From Symbiobacterium sp040797425 (GTDB lineage: Bacteria > Bacillota > Sulfobacillia > Symbiobacteriales > Symbiobacteriaceae), in assembly GCF_040797425.1 (NCBI RefSeq), contig NZ_JBFNEH010000010.1, positions 1 through 64,000 of the forward strand: 64,000 nt of DNA, read 5' to 3'. Of the stretch, positions 41,388 through 49,730 are shown in pieces. A model generated the notes under the pieces. That model saw only the letters and a list, made by a program, of their open reading frames with translations, was not told where the DNA came from and did not search any database. The translations under genes were made by a program, and so were the position numbers. Within the stretch, counting starts at the first letter, position 1. Every line of letters starts with the position of its first letter.

Positions 41388-43406
41388 ATGCACACGAAGT
41401 TGCTTTCCTCACGGTTACACAAGGCGATGGCCATCGGCACCGTCCTGGCCATCTCCGCCGCACTGGGGGCCCCTGCGGTGCTGGCCTCGGGCTCCGTCCG
41501 TCTGGCCCCGCCCCGGAACCTGGCGCTCACGCCGCCGCGGGTCACCGAAGACGGTCACGTGGCCCTCAGCTGGGATTCCGCCCGCTCCGCTGACGTCGTC
41601 GGTTACGAGGTCCACCGACTCTACGGCGAGGGAGTCTCCCCCCGGGCGGACGAGACCACCTACGTGGGCATGACCGCCGACCTCACGGCCACCGATGAGC
41701 TCGCCGCCGAGGGCCGCTACCACTACGCGGTGGTCGCGGTGGACGAGGATGGGAACCGGAGCGCACCGTCGGCCTGGAAGTCGGTGCTCTACGACGACCC
41801 GGCCAACGGGGACGAGATCGCCACCGACACGACGGCCCCGGCGGCCCCTGCCGACCTGGTGGCTGAGCCCGCCTACACCCGCGACGGCGCCGTGACCCTC
41901 AGCTGGACCCCGCCGGAGGACGAAGACGTGGCCCGGTACCTGGTCTACCGCTCTGCGGGCGACGAGCGGGCGCAGTTCCTCGGCTACGTGGAGGCGGGGC
42001 TCGCCTTCTTCGACGACCGGCTGACCGGGGACGGCGTCTATACCTACACCGTCGTGGCGCAGGACCTGGCGGGCAACCTCAGCGGCCGCGCCGCACCGGC
42101 GACGGTGACGATGGATACGGTGGCGCCCGCAGTCACGATCCGCACCCCCGAGGCCGGCAAGGTCTACCGTCCGGAAGGCTCGCTGGCGGTACGGGTCCGG
42201 ATGACGGATGCGGGGGCCGGGTACGATGAGGAGGACGTCGCCTACTTCCTCGACGGAGCCGCCCTCGACCAGCCGGTCATCCCGCTGGCGGACCTGGCCG
42301 ATGGCACACACCGGTTCGGGGTGCAGGTGACCGACCGGGCGGGGAACGTGGGCACGGCCGACGTCTCGTTCGAGATCCGAAGCAGCCACCTGGACCAGGC
42401 GCCGGTCATGCGCACGAAGTCGGCGGCCACCAACAGCCGGACGGTCAGGTTCTCCTGGGAGGCGCCGCAGCGTGACGTGACCGGCTACAACATCTACCGG
42501 GCCGAGGGCGACGGCGAGTTCGGGCTGCTCGCCACCGCCGTGGCCACCGAGCGGCAGTTTGCGGACGTGGTCCCGGGCGAGGGCATCTGGTCCTACCGGG
42601 TGACGGCCCTTTACGGCAGCGACGAGAGCGTGCCGTCGGGCACGGTTGTCTTCACGGTTGACCAGACCAAGCCGACGGTTCGCATCAGCGCGCCGGAGGA
42701 TGGCGCCGAGTACGTTGCGGAGGGCGAGCTCACCCTCTCGTACTCGGTGCGGGACGGGCTGTCCGGCGTCGCCCGGGACGGCGTGAAGGTGGAGCTGGAC
42801 GGTGCGGCTTTCACCCAGCCGAAGCTCGACCTGGCCAGGCTGGCCGAGGGGGAGCACGTCCTCCGGGTGACGGCCACCGACAGGGCCGGTAACCAGGCGA
42901 CCGCCTCCGTCGCCTTCACCGTGGTGGCCCCGCCGACCGGTGGCGACGAGGGCGACGACCCCGCCGCCGATGAGGGTTTGCGGCAGACGGTGCTCGCGGT
43001 GCTGGCCAGGTGGGAGTCCAAGATCCATCACGGCCAGTACAACGCCCTGAAGGCCAAGGTGATGAACGGCAACTGGTCCTCGTTCGTCAAGCAGGTCGTG
43101 AAGTTCCAGGGCAAGTTCATCCATCCGGATGCCGCGAAGGAGCTTCTGGGGCTGTTCGGCGCCTGGGACGGCGCGGGCGGTCGGTGGGAGCAGTGGCCTG
43201 GCGACGGCAGCGACCGGGAGAACCGTGGGAATGACGGCTGCGGGAAGTCCGGCAACCGCTGGACGCACGGCGACCGGGATGACGACGACGATCGCGACGA
43301 CGATGATGACGACCGCGGCGACGACGGTCGTCGCGGGAACCCGGGCAACGGCAACAAGGGAAACAAGAAGAGCAACCCGGGGCTCGGCAAGGGCCGCAAC
43401 AAGTAG
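41388..43406 (+). CDS. Secreted multidomain FN3/Ig-like protein with Asp-rich tail
   Basis: A 672-residue protein with a signal peptide ending near ALGAPAVLASG. Domains in order are FN3 (about 37-135), FN3 (148-245), an Ig-like domain with DRAGNVGTADVSFEI (250-335), FN3 (345-430) and a second Ig-like domain ending DRAGNQATASVAF (435-535). A helical module of about 60 residues follows (LRQTVLAVLARWESKI, VKFQGKFIHPDAAKELL) that resembles the FIMAH domain of Firmicutes exoproteins. The end is a very Asp-rich, then Gly/Asn/Lys-rich, low-complexity tail. It may bind carbohydrate or calcium at the cell surface (inference). The ATG follows AGGAGGG. Confidence 0.82.
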   Translation: MHTKLLSSRLHKAMAIGTVLAISAALGAPAVLASGSVRLAPPRNLALTPPRVTEDGHVALSWDSARSADVVGYEVHRLYGEGVSPRADETTYVGMTADLTATDELAAEGRYHYAVVAVDEDGNRSAPSAWKSVLYDDPANGDEIATDTTAPAAPADLVAEPAYTRDGAVTLSWTPPEDEDVARYLVYRSAGDERAQFLGYVEAGLAFFDDRLTGDGVYTYTVVAQDLAGNLSGRAAPATVTMDTVAPAVTIRTPEAGKVYRPEGSLAVRVRMTDAGAGYDEEDVAYFLDGAALDQPVIPLADLADGTHRFGVQVTDRAGNVGTADVSFEIRSSHLDQAPVMRTKSAATNSRTVRFSWEAPQRDVTGYNIYRAEGDGEFGLLATAVATERQFADVVPGEGIWSYRVTALYGSDESVPSGTVVFTVDQTKPTVRISAPEDGAEYVAEGELTLSYSVRDGLSGVARDGVKVELDGAAFTQPKLDLARLAEGEHVLRVTATDRAGNQATASVAFTVVAPPTGGDEGDDPAADEGLRQTVLAVLARWESKIHHGQYNALKAKVMNGNWSSFVKQVVKFQGKFIHPDAAKELLGLFGAWDGAGGRWEQWPGDGSDRENRGNDGCGKSGNRWTHGDRDDDDDRDDDDDDRGDDGRRGNPGNGNKGNKKSNPGLGKGRNK

Positions 43407-43575
43407 GCAGCAGCTGCCCTGGCATTCACCCGCAGCACCGTCCTGAGAACGGTCACCCGGACAGGCGGAACACGGTCCGACCAGGCCAACGGTCGCCGGC
43501 CGCTGACCGGGAGATGTTGTCAGGAACCTACCAGAAACACGCGGTGCCGGGCCGATCGCTCATGCTGGAAGCAAG

Positions 43576-43610
43576 CGCCGCCGCGGCGGGAAAAGCCCGC
43601 TGCGGCGGCG
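43576..43610 (+). terminator. Terminator after the FN3 protein
   Basis: A 15-bp stem with one G-U pair (43576-43590 with 43596-43610), loop AAAAG, followed by TTCTC. The rest of the gap 43407-43779 holds only the SASP promoter. Confidence 0.7.
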
Positions 43611-43717
43611 TTCTCGCACTTTCAAGGGGTCTCCTCCTACCTGGGCGACCGGCGCACTCGGTCGGTGCAATCAACCCGGCAGAACGCCCGCGGCGCACCC
43701 CTGGCAACAGATTCCTT

Positions 43718-43747
43718 GCATGAGGTTGACCAGTTCGTTGCAGATTA
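43718..43747 (+). promoter_or_regulatory. Sigma-G-like promoter for the SASP genes
   Basis: GCATG (43718-43722) and CAGATTA (43741-43747) are 18 bases apart, close to the sigma-G pattern (GnATR, N18, CATnnTA). It is 33 bases before the first SASP start codon. Forespore expression is expected for these genes. Confidence 0.5.
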
Positions 43748-43779
43748 CAGGCAACAACATAACAAGGAGGCGCTCAACC

Positions 43780-44019
43780 ATGGCAACCAACAACAACAAC
43801 AACAACAACTCGATCCTGATCGCACAGGCCCGTGCTGCCCTCGAGCAGATGAAGAACGAGACCGCGGCCGAACTGGGCATCCAGAACTATGCCCAGCAGT
43901 ACAAGGGCGACCTGCCCAGCCGGGTCAACGGTTCCGTGGGCGGATACATGGTGAAGAAGATGATCGCCCTGGCCGAGCAGCAGCTGGCGGGCGGCACCGG
44001 CACCACCACCATCCGCTGA
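43780..44019 (+). CDS. Alpha/beta-type small acid-soluble spore protein 1
   Basis: A 79-residue DNA-binding spore protein. The N-terminus has a run of seven Asn. The GPR cleavage-like motif NETAAELGI and the conserved NGSVGGYMVKKMI match alpha/beta SASPs, which coat forespore DNA and are degraded at germination. The ATG follows AAGGAGG. A paralog follows after 37 bases. Confidence 0.93.
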   Translation: MATNNNNNNNSILIAQARAALEQMKNETAAELGIQNYAQQYKGDLPSRVNGSVGGYMVKKMIALAEQQLAGGTGTTTIR

Positions 44020-44056
44020 CCGTGGCCGGTAAGCAGTAAGGGAAGGAGCAGTCAGC

Positions 44057-44350
44057 ATGGCAAACGTCTTCGGCACCGGCTTTGGGGCAGGCACCACGAC
44101 CCCGACGACCGGCTTCCAGTCCGGCGGGGGCGGCAGCAGCAACAACCAGGTCCTGGTCTCCCAGGCCCGGGCTGCCCTGGAGCAACTGAAGCAGCAGACC
44201 GCGGCCGAACTGGGCATCCAGAACTACGCCCAGCAGTACAAGGGCGACCTGCCCAGCCGGGTGAACGGCTCCGTGGGCGGGTACATGGTGAAGAAGATGA
44301 TCGCTCTGGCCGAGTCGCAACTGTCCGGAAGCACGACGGTTCAGAGCTGA
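44057..44350 (+). CDS. Alpha/beta-type small acid-soluble spore protein 2
   Basis: A 97-residue paralog of the preceding SASP with a longer Gly/Thr/Ser-rich N-terminus. From ARAALEQ to KKMIALAE the two are almost identical. The GPR site reads QTAAELGI, so the first Glu of the usual motif is Gln. The ATG follows GGAAGGAG. It is probably co-transcribed with SASP 1. Confidence 0.92.
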   Translation: MANVFGTGFGAGTTTPTTGFQSGGGGSSNNQVLVSQARAALEQLKQQTAAELGIQNYAQQYKGDLPSRVNGSVGGYMVKKMIALAESQLSGSTTVQS

Positions 44351-44364
44351 CCCCCACCGTGCGT

Positions 44365-44396
44365 GGAGGCAGGAGCGGGTTGCCGCCCCTGCCTCC
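44365..44396. terminator. Bidirectional terminator between SASP and gpr
   Basis: GGAGGCAGG (44365-44373) pairs with CCTGCCTCC (44388-44396), and inside it GCGG pairs with CCGC. It separates the convergent SASP and gpr genes and abuts the gpr stop codon. Confidence 0.6.
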
Positions 44397-45368
44397 TCAG
44401 TTGATGTAGCGAAGCAGGTCCTGGGCGGTCACACTGGTGTGAAGCACCGCGTTGAGGCTGCCCGCGATCAGTTTGGCCAGGTCTTCAGTCAGCTCGTCGA
44501 TCTCCTTGGGCGTGACCACGAGTTCGCCCACGGTGGGAGAGAGCACGTCGCTCAGGAGCTTACGCCGCGACTCGGGAGAGCGGAACAGCTGGAAGAAGGG
44601 CTTGGTTTCGGCGAAGCTGCTCGCCATGGCCTCGAAGGCGTCCTGCACGATGGTGGTCGCGTGGACCACCGTCGGCACGCCGATGGCAATCACTGGAACG
44701 CCCAGCGTCTCCTTGTTCAGCGCCTGCCGCCGGTTGCCGATGCCCCCGCCGGGCTGAATGCCTGTGTCGGCGATCTGGATCGTGGTGCCGATTCGCTCCA
44801 CGGACCGGGCGGCCAGGGCGTCGATGCAGATCACCGCGGCCGGCTTGATGCGCTCCACGATGCCGTGGATCACCTCGGCCGTCTCGATGCCGGTGGTGCC
44901 GAGAACGCCCGGGGCGATGGCGGCCACGGCCCGCAGCCCGCCCGCCACGTCCGCCGGCACGTAGTCCCGCAGGTGCCGGGTGACCAGCAGCTTTCCCGTG
45001 ACCCGCGGCCCGAGGGCGTCCGGCGTGGCGTTCCAGTTGCCCAGCCCCACCACCAGCACGGTGTCGTTCTCCTTCAGGTCGAGCAGCTGGTCCAGTTGCT
45101 CGACCAGAACCTTGCCCACCTGCTCCTGCAGCTCGCGGTTGCGCCGGCGCAACTGGGGTGCCTCGATGGTGATGTAGTTGCCCATCGGCTTGCCGATGAG
45201 CTGCTCGCCCACCGGGTCGACCACCCTGACCCAGGAGACGGTGGCGTGCTCGTACTTCTTCTCTTCCATGATCACACCCGGGACCTCAGTCTTGGCGTCG
45301 CCCCGGGCCGCCGCCGTCGCCTCCAGAGCCAGGTCCGTGAACGGGTTCAGGTGGTCCAGCGATTGCAT
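44397..45368 (-). CDS. gpr: GPR spore germination protease
   Basis: A 323-residue member of the GPR (A25) family, which cleaves SASPs at germination. The N-terminal FTDLALEATAAARG resembles the autoprocessing site of the zymogen. VVGLGNWNATPDALGPRV, the GVLGTTGIETAEVI stretch and ICIDALAARSVERI, TTIQIADTGIQPGGGIGN are family hallmarks. The ATG at 45368 after GGGAGGGAAAC gives the usual short propeptide; a start at 45398 would add 10 residues. It converges on the genes of its two likely substrates. Confidence 0.93.
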   Translation of the reverse strand: MQSLDHLNPFTDLALEATAAARGDAKTEVPGVIMEEKKYEHATVSWVRVVDPVGEQLIGKPMGNYITIEAPQLRRRNRELQEQVGKVLVEQLDQLLDLKENDTVLVVGLGNWNATPDALGPRVTGKLLVTRHLRDYVPADVAGGLRAVAAIAPGVLGTTGIETAEVIHGIVERIKPAAVICIDALAARSVERIGTTIQIADTGIQPGGGIGNRRQALNKETLGVPVIAIGVPTVVHATTIVQDAFEAMASSFAETKPFFQLFRSPESRRKLLSDVLSPTVGELVVTPKEIDELTEDLAKLIAGSLNAVLHTSVTAQDLLRYIN

Positions 45369-45405
45369 CTGTTTCCCTCCCGGATTGGTGGGTTCCACCT
45401 GGGGC

Positions 45406-45435
45406 TATTCTCTCCCCCGGCATTCTCTGGCATAC
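45406..45435 (-). promoter_or_regulatory. Sigma-F/G-like promoter for gpr
   Basis: On the minus strand GTATG (45435-45431) and GAGAATA (45412-45406) are 18 bases apart, 38 bases before the start. The -35 fits sigma-G and the -10 is a weaker match. Confidence 0.4.
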
Positions 45436-45559
45436 CAGGGGATTTGGTGGTGGGCGGATTCAGCTGCCCTCACAGCCAGCAGCCCATCTCATCGCTCAAG
45501 GCCCGTGCCAGCCGCCTACCCCCGTTCTTACCGCCCAGTCGCCACCGCGCAACGCTTTC

Positions 45560-45588
45560 TTTACGCCATTGTTTGGTTCGTCTATAGT
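45560..45588 (+). promoter_or_regulatory. Sigma-A promoter for the methyltransferase pair
   Basis: TTTACG (45560-45565) and TATAGT (45583-45588) are separated by 17 bases, 29 bases before the GTG start. Confidence 0.55.
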
Positions 45589-45616
45589 AGTAGGCAGCAC
45601 GGGGGTGAGGGCTGCA

Positions 45617-46501
45617 GTGGAAGAGAAACAGGACGGGCTGAAGCCCCGCCACGTCGACATGGGCGAGAGGGGCATCTACCACACCGACAACCGGCTGAAC
45701 GACCTGACGGGCAAGGAGTGGGTCTACGCCACCCGGTCCGTGATCAACAAGAGCTACCCGCCCTCCTTCCAGTTTCAGCTGCGCAGCCAGCACGGGGGGC
45801 AGAAGCCGCCCGAGCTGTGCGCGGACCTGATCCGCACCTTCACCAAGGCCGGGGAGCGGGTCCTGGACCCCTTCATGGGCGTCGGCGGGACGCTCATCGG
45901 TGCGACTATCTCCGACCGGTCCGCCGTGGGGGTGGAGGTGAACCCCCGGTGGGTCGAGATCTACCGGGAGGTCTGCCGGCTGGAGGGCCTCACGGAGCAG
46001 GAGGCCATCTGCGGCGACAGCCGGGCCGTGCTGCCCACCTTCCCGGACGAGGCGTTCGACCTGGTCCTGACCGACGTGCCCTACTGGAACATGGACCGCC
46101 GCCGCCGGTCCACCGGCAAGTTCAAGCGAGCCGGCGGCCCTGCCGTGGAGCGCCGGCGGTCGAAGCTCTCGCCCTTCGCCCCGGGAGAGACGGAGACCGG
46201 CGTCACCGGCCTGGCGGAGAAGGAGGAGTGGCTGGAGACCATGCGGGCCGTCTTCGCCCAGGCGATGCGGGTCCTGCGGCGCCGGCGGTACCTGGTGGTC
46301 TTCATCGGCGACATGTACCACTCGGGCCGGTACCACATGCTCTCGGCCCAGCTCGCGGAGCTGCTGGAGGGCCTGGGGCTGGTCCTGAAAGCCAACCTGA
46401 TCTGGTACGACGTCTCCAAGTCCCTGCACGTGTACGGCTACCGCTACGAGTTCATCCCCTCCATGGTGCACCAGAACATCCTGGTGCTGCGCAAGCCCTG
46501 A
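45617..46501 (+). CDS. DNA methyltransferase (N4/N6 type, PF01555-like)
   Basis: A 294-residue amino-methyltransferase. The SAM-binding motif VLDPFMGVGGTLIGA near residue 95 and the catalytic LTDVPYWNMD near residue 150 are in the order of the beta-type class, where the catalytic motif is usually DPPY/SPPYW. The C-terminus repeats VVFIGDMYH and NILVLRKP. The GTG at 45617 follows GGGGGTGAGG. A second DNA methyltransferase of the D12 class is encoded 18 bases downstream and no nuclease gene is adjacent. Confidence 0.82.
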   Translation: MEEKQDGLKPRHVDMGERGIYHTDNRLNDLTGKEWVYATRSVINKSYPPSFQFQLRSQHGGQKPPELCADLIRTFTKAGERVLDPFMGVGGTLIGATISDRSAVGVEVNPRWVEIYREVCRLEGLTEQEAICGDSRAVLPTFPDEAFDLVLTDVPYWNMDRRRRSTGKFKRAGGPAVERRRSKLSPFAPGETETGVTGLAEKEEWLETMRAVFAQAMRVLRRRRYLVVFIGDMYHSGRYHMLSAQLAELLEGLGLVLKANLIWYDVSKSLHVYGYRYEFIPSMVHQNILVLRKP

Positions 46502-46519
46502 GGGGGAAGGAGGTGCGCG

Positions 46520-47590
46520 GTGTTCCCGGGTGCGTCCGAAGTGCGCCTGAAGCCCCTGTGGGTTCAGAACCGCAAGTTCATCGGCAGCAAGCAGAACCTG
46601 CTGGACTTCATCGCAGGCGTGGTGGCGGAGCGCGCCCCGGAGGCGCGCTCGCTGGCCGACCTGTTTGCCGGCAGTGCGGTCGTGGCCTACCACTTCGCCG
46701 CCCGCGGCTTCGCCGTGACGGCCTCGGATCACCTCTACCACAATTACGTGGCGGCCCGCTGCTTCCTGGGCGGCCGGCCGGGGGAGGTGGACTGGGACCG
46801 CCTGGCCGGGATGCTCGCCTACCTGGACCGCCTGCCTCCGATCGAGGGCTACTGCTTCACCGAGTACGGCGGCACCTACTTCACCCGGGAGAACGCCGGC
46901 CGCATCGACGCCATCCGTGAGCAGATCGCCGCCTGGCGGGCCGACGGAACCATCGGCGAGCAGGAGGAGGCGGTGCTGCTCACCAGCCTGCTCTACGCCG
47001 CCGACAAGGTGGCCAACACCTGCGGCCAGTACGACGCCTACCTCAAGCACCTGGGCAAGGATCCCTACGCGGACGACGGCACCCACCTGGTCGACGCCAC
47101 GGTCTACAAGCCGCTGGAGCTCTGCCTGCCCCAGGTGGTGGAGTCGGAGCAGAACCGGGTCTACTGCGCCGATGCCGACGTGCTGGTCGACGCGGTCGAG
47201 GCAGATGTGCTCTACCTGGACCCGCCCTACAACGGGCGGCAGTACGTCGACAACTACCACGTGCTCGAGAACATCGCCCGCTGGCAGAAACCCCGGCTCT
47301 ACGGCAAGACCCGCAAGTTCCGCCGCGACGGCCTCAAGTCTGCCTACTCCCGCCGCGCCACGGCCGGCCGGCACCTGACCCGCCTGATCCAGCGGGCCCG
47401 GGCCCGGCATATCCTGCTCTCTTATAATAATGAAGGGATCATACCCGACGAGGTGATCTGGGCGGCGCTGGAGCAGCGGGGGCCGGTGGAGCTGTTCACG
47501 ACGGAGTACGCCATCTTCGGTAACGGCGCCGGGCGCGCCGGCCGCCGCCCGATCGTCGAGCGGCTCTTCTACTGCCGGGTGGTGAGATAA
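46520..47590 (+). CDS. D12-class N6-adenine DNA methyltransferase
   Basis: A 356-residue protein with the D12-class N-terminus RKFIGSKQNLLDFI, the SAM-binding LADLFAGSAVVAYHF and the catalytic LYLDPPYNGRQY near residue 237. Together these are typical of Dam-like enzymes that methylate adenine N6. The GTG follows AAGGAGG at ideal spacing. Two unlike methyltransferases side by side often modify the two strands of an asymmetric site in a restriction-modification system, but the restriction gene is missing here. Confidence 0.85.
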   Translation: MFPGASEVRLKPLWVQNRKFIGSKQNLLDFIAGVVAERAPEARSLADLFAGSAVVAYHFAARGFAVTASDHLYHNYVAARCFLGGRPGEVDWDRLAGMLAYLDRLPPIEGYCFTEYGGTYFTRENAGRIDAIREQIAAWRADGTIGEQEEAVLLTSLLYAADKVANTCGQYDAYLKHLGKDPYADDGTHLVDATVYKPLELCLPQVVESEQNRVYCADADVLVDAVEADVLYLDPPYNGRQYVDNYHVLENIARWQKPRLYGKTRKFRRDGLKSAYSRRATAGRHLTRLIQRARARHILLSYNNEGIIPDEVIWAALEQRGPVELFTTEYAIFGNGAGRAGRRPIVERLFYCRVVR

Positions 47591-47663
47591 TACAACTTTA
47601 GAAGGATCATGGAGTTGCACGTTGAAATCCTCCCTCATCCCGTTCCGGATGAAGGAGGACGTC

Positions 47664-48947
47664 ATGCACAGAAAATGGATGGCCACCGCGGCCACGGTAG
47701 CCACCCTGGTGGTCTGCGGCACGGGTCCTGTCGCCGCTGCCCCCCTGAGTTCGGAGCCCAAGCTGGGAGCCGCGTTGAGCTTGGTCTTGGCGTTGGCATC
47801 CCGGCCCGCTGCGGTGCTTGATCTGGCTGAACCCGCACCGGCCTCGGAAGACGGGTCCGGGTCGGAGACTTATCCGGCACCGGAAGCAGATTCCGGGCCG
47901 ATACCTGAACCGGCAGAGCCTGCGCCTGAACCCCTGCCGGAACCTGCACCTGCACCGACGCCGGAACCGGCGCCTGAACCCACACCTACCCCTGAACCCG
48001 CCCCTGAACCGGCTCCCGAGCCCATGCCGGAGCCCGGACCTGAACCCGAGCCCCAGCCGCAGCTCTTCGCCGACCTGCCGCCCGAGCACTGGGTCTATCC
48101 CGAGGTCGTGCGCCTGGTCGAGGCGGGGGTTATCCACGGCTCGCCGGACGGGCGCTTCCGCCCGAACGAGCTGATCTCGCGCGCTGAGTTCCTGAAGATG
48201 CTGCTCGCCGCGCGCGGCATCGACACGGCGGGCAAGTGTGCGGGATTCTTTGCGGACGCCGAGTGCTGGACCTGGTACGCACCGTACGTGGAGGTCGGCT
48301 ACCGGCTGGCGATTCTCGACCCGCTGGACGACACCTACTTCGACCCCGACGGCGCGATCACCCGGGAGCAGCTGATCGACGCGATCGTGCGCGCCATCGG
48401 CCAGTTCTGGACTGCCCGCTCGGACGCGCGGGAGAACGTGAACGCCATCCTGGGGGCGTACTCGGACTGGCGGGACATTGACTGGGACAGGCGTCCGGCC
48501 TATGCGTACGCGCTGAAGCACGGCCTCGTGAACGGCTTCCCCGACGGAACCCTGCGTCCCAAGGCTTACACCACTCGCGCCGAGGCGGCCGCCCTCATCC
48601 AGCGGGTGCTGCTGGATCCGGCGGACCTGCCCCGGGTGGAGCTGGACGGCCATGAGGTGATCTACCGGGACGTGATGGACATGACCGCCTCCATGTACAC
48701 GCCGCACGAGGAGGGAATCGGCACGAGGACCTACACCGGCGTCTCCGTGCGGTACGGGGCGGTGGCGGTGGACCCGGAGGTCATCCGGCTCGGTACCCTG
48801 CTCTACGTGGAGGGCTACGGCTACGCCATCGCCGTGGACAAGGGCGGCGCCATCAAGGGCAACCGGATCGACCTGTTCTCGTGGGCGCCGGCCGAGGAGG
48901 CCTGGCGGTTCGGGCTGCAGCCCCGCAGGGTCTGGATTCTGCCCTGA
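47664..48947 (+). CDS. Secreted SLH-domain protein with C-terminal 3D domain
   Basis: A 427-residue envelope protein. A signal peptide (ATAATVATLVVCGTGPVAAA) is followed by a Pro/Glu/Ala-rich spacer of about 75 residues built of PEPAPEP-like repeats. Three S-layer homology repeats follow (about 130-310: HWVYPEVVRLVEAGVIHG, RAEFLKML, YALKHGLVNGFPDGTLRP). The C-terminal 3D domain carries its Asp residues in GAVAVDPEVI, AIAVDKGGAIKGNRIDLF. 3D domains occur in lytic transglycosylase-like wall enzymes, so it may be a wall-remodelling protein held by SLH binding. The ATG follows AAGGAGG. Confidence 0.88.
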   Translation: MHRKWMATAATVATLVVCGTGPVAAAPLSSEPKLGAALSLVLALASRPAAVLDLAEPAPASEDGSGSETYPAPEADSGPIPEPAEPAPEPLPEPAPAPTPEPAPEPTPTPEPAPEPAPEPMPEPGPEPEPQPQLFADLPPEHWVYPEVVRLVEAGVIHGSPDGRFRPNELISRAEFLKMLLAARGIDTAGKCAGFFADAECWTWYAPYVEVGYRLAILDPLDDTYFDPDGAITREQLIDAIVRAIGQFWTARSDARENVNAILGAYSDWRDIDWDRRPAYAYALKHGLVNGFPDGTLRPKAYTTRAEAAALIQRVLLDPADLPRVELDGHEVIYRDVMDMTASMYTPHEEGIGTRTYTGVSVRYGAVAVDPEVIRLGTLLYVEGYGYAIAVDKGGAIKGNRIDLFSWAPAEEAWRFGLQPRRVWILP

Positions 48948-48964
48948 GCGGAGGCAAGAAAGGA

Positions 48965-48986
48965 GGGCAGCCCGATCGGACTGCCC
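48965..48986. terminator. Palindromic hairpin after the SLH-3D gene
   Basis: GGGCAG/CTGCCC surrounds an inner CCGATCGG, 18 bases after the stop codon. No T-tract follows. The remaining 168 bases up to rsmD show no clear promoter. Confidence 0.4.
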
Positions 48987-49154
48987 GAGAGGAGAAGTGG
49001 GAGAGGAAACGGAACGGAGAAAGAGCCCGACCTGAGGGGTGGTTACCGCTCACTCGGCATCGGCTCTCACTGGTCCTTAGGATACCCAAGAAGGCGCGGG
49101 CTATACCGGATGCGCACGCCGTTTTTGGGGAAGAAGAGCGAAAGGTGAAGCGCT

Positions 49155-49709
49155 GTGCGCGTGATCGCAGGGACGGCGAAGGGCCGCCCGCTGAAGACGG
49201 TGAAGGGCCGGGACATCCGCCCGACCAGCGACCGGGTGAGGGAATCGCTGTTCAACATCCTCGGCCCCCGGACGGTAGACGCCGAGTTCCTGGATCTGTT
49301 TGCCGGGTCGGGGGCCGTGGGAATCGAGGCACTGAGCCGCGGCGCCCGCCGCTGCGTGTTCGTGGAGCTGCAGACGGCGCACCTGCGGATCGTGGAGGCC
49401 AACCTGGAGTCGACCGGCCTGCGGGACCGGGCCGAGCTGATCCGCCGCGACGCCCGCGCCGCGCTGGTCGACCTGGGCCGGCGCGGCCGCAAGTTTGATC
49501 TGATCTTCGCAGACCCGCCCTACGGGCAGGACCTCGTTCCGGCGGTGTTGAACGGCATCGACGCTTACGGTCTCCTGGCCGACGGCGGCTGGGTCATCTG
49601 CGAACATCACGGCAAGGATCCCGTCCCCGATGCAGCAGGAGGTCTGCGCAAGTTCAGGGAAGTAGTCTTCGGAGAAACGGTGCTATCAATTTACCGGAAT
49701 GAAGCCTAG
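49155..49709 (+). CDS. rsmD: 16S rRNA (guanine966-N2)-methyltransferase
   Basis: A 184-residue RsmD. The N-terminus MRVIAGTAKGRPLKT and RPTSDRVRESLFNIL bind RNA, FLDLFAGSGAVGIEALSRGA is the SAM site, and FADPPYGQ is the catalytic motif. It methylates G966 of 16S rRNA on the assembled 30S subunit. coaD follows after 21 bases, the common rsmD-coaD pairing of Firmicutes. A GTG start is used. Confidence 0.93.
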   Translation: MRVIAGTAKGRPLKTVKGRDIRPTSDRVRESLFNILGPRTVDAEFLDLFAGSGAVGIEALSRGARRCVFVELQTAHLRIVEANLESTGLRDRAELIRRDARAALVDLGRRGRKFDLIFADPPYGQDLVPAVLNGIDAYGLLADGGWVICEHHGKDPVPDAAGGLRKFREVVFGETVLSIYRNEA

Positions 49710-49730
49710 ATTTGCCGGGGGGCAGCATTC

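Noticed and set aside
45617..47590. Complete restriction-modification system
   Set aside because: Only methyltransferases are present; the flanking genes are gpr and an SLH-3D protein, and no nuclease frame was found nearby.
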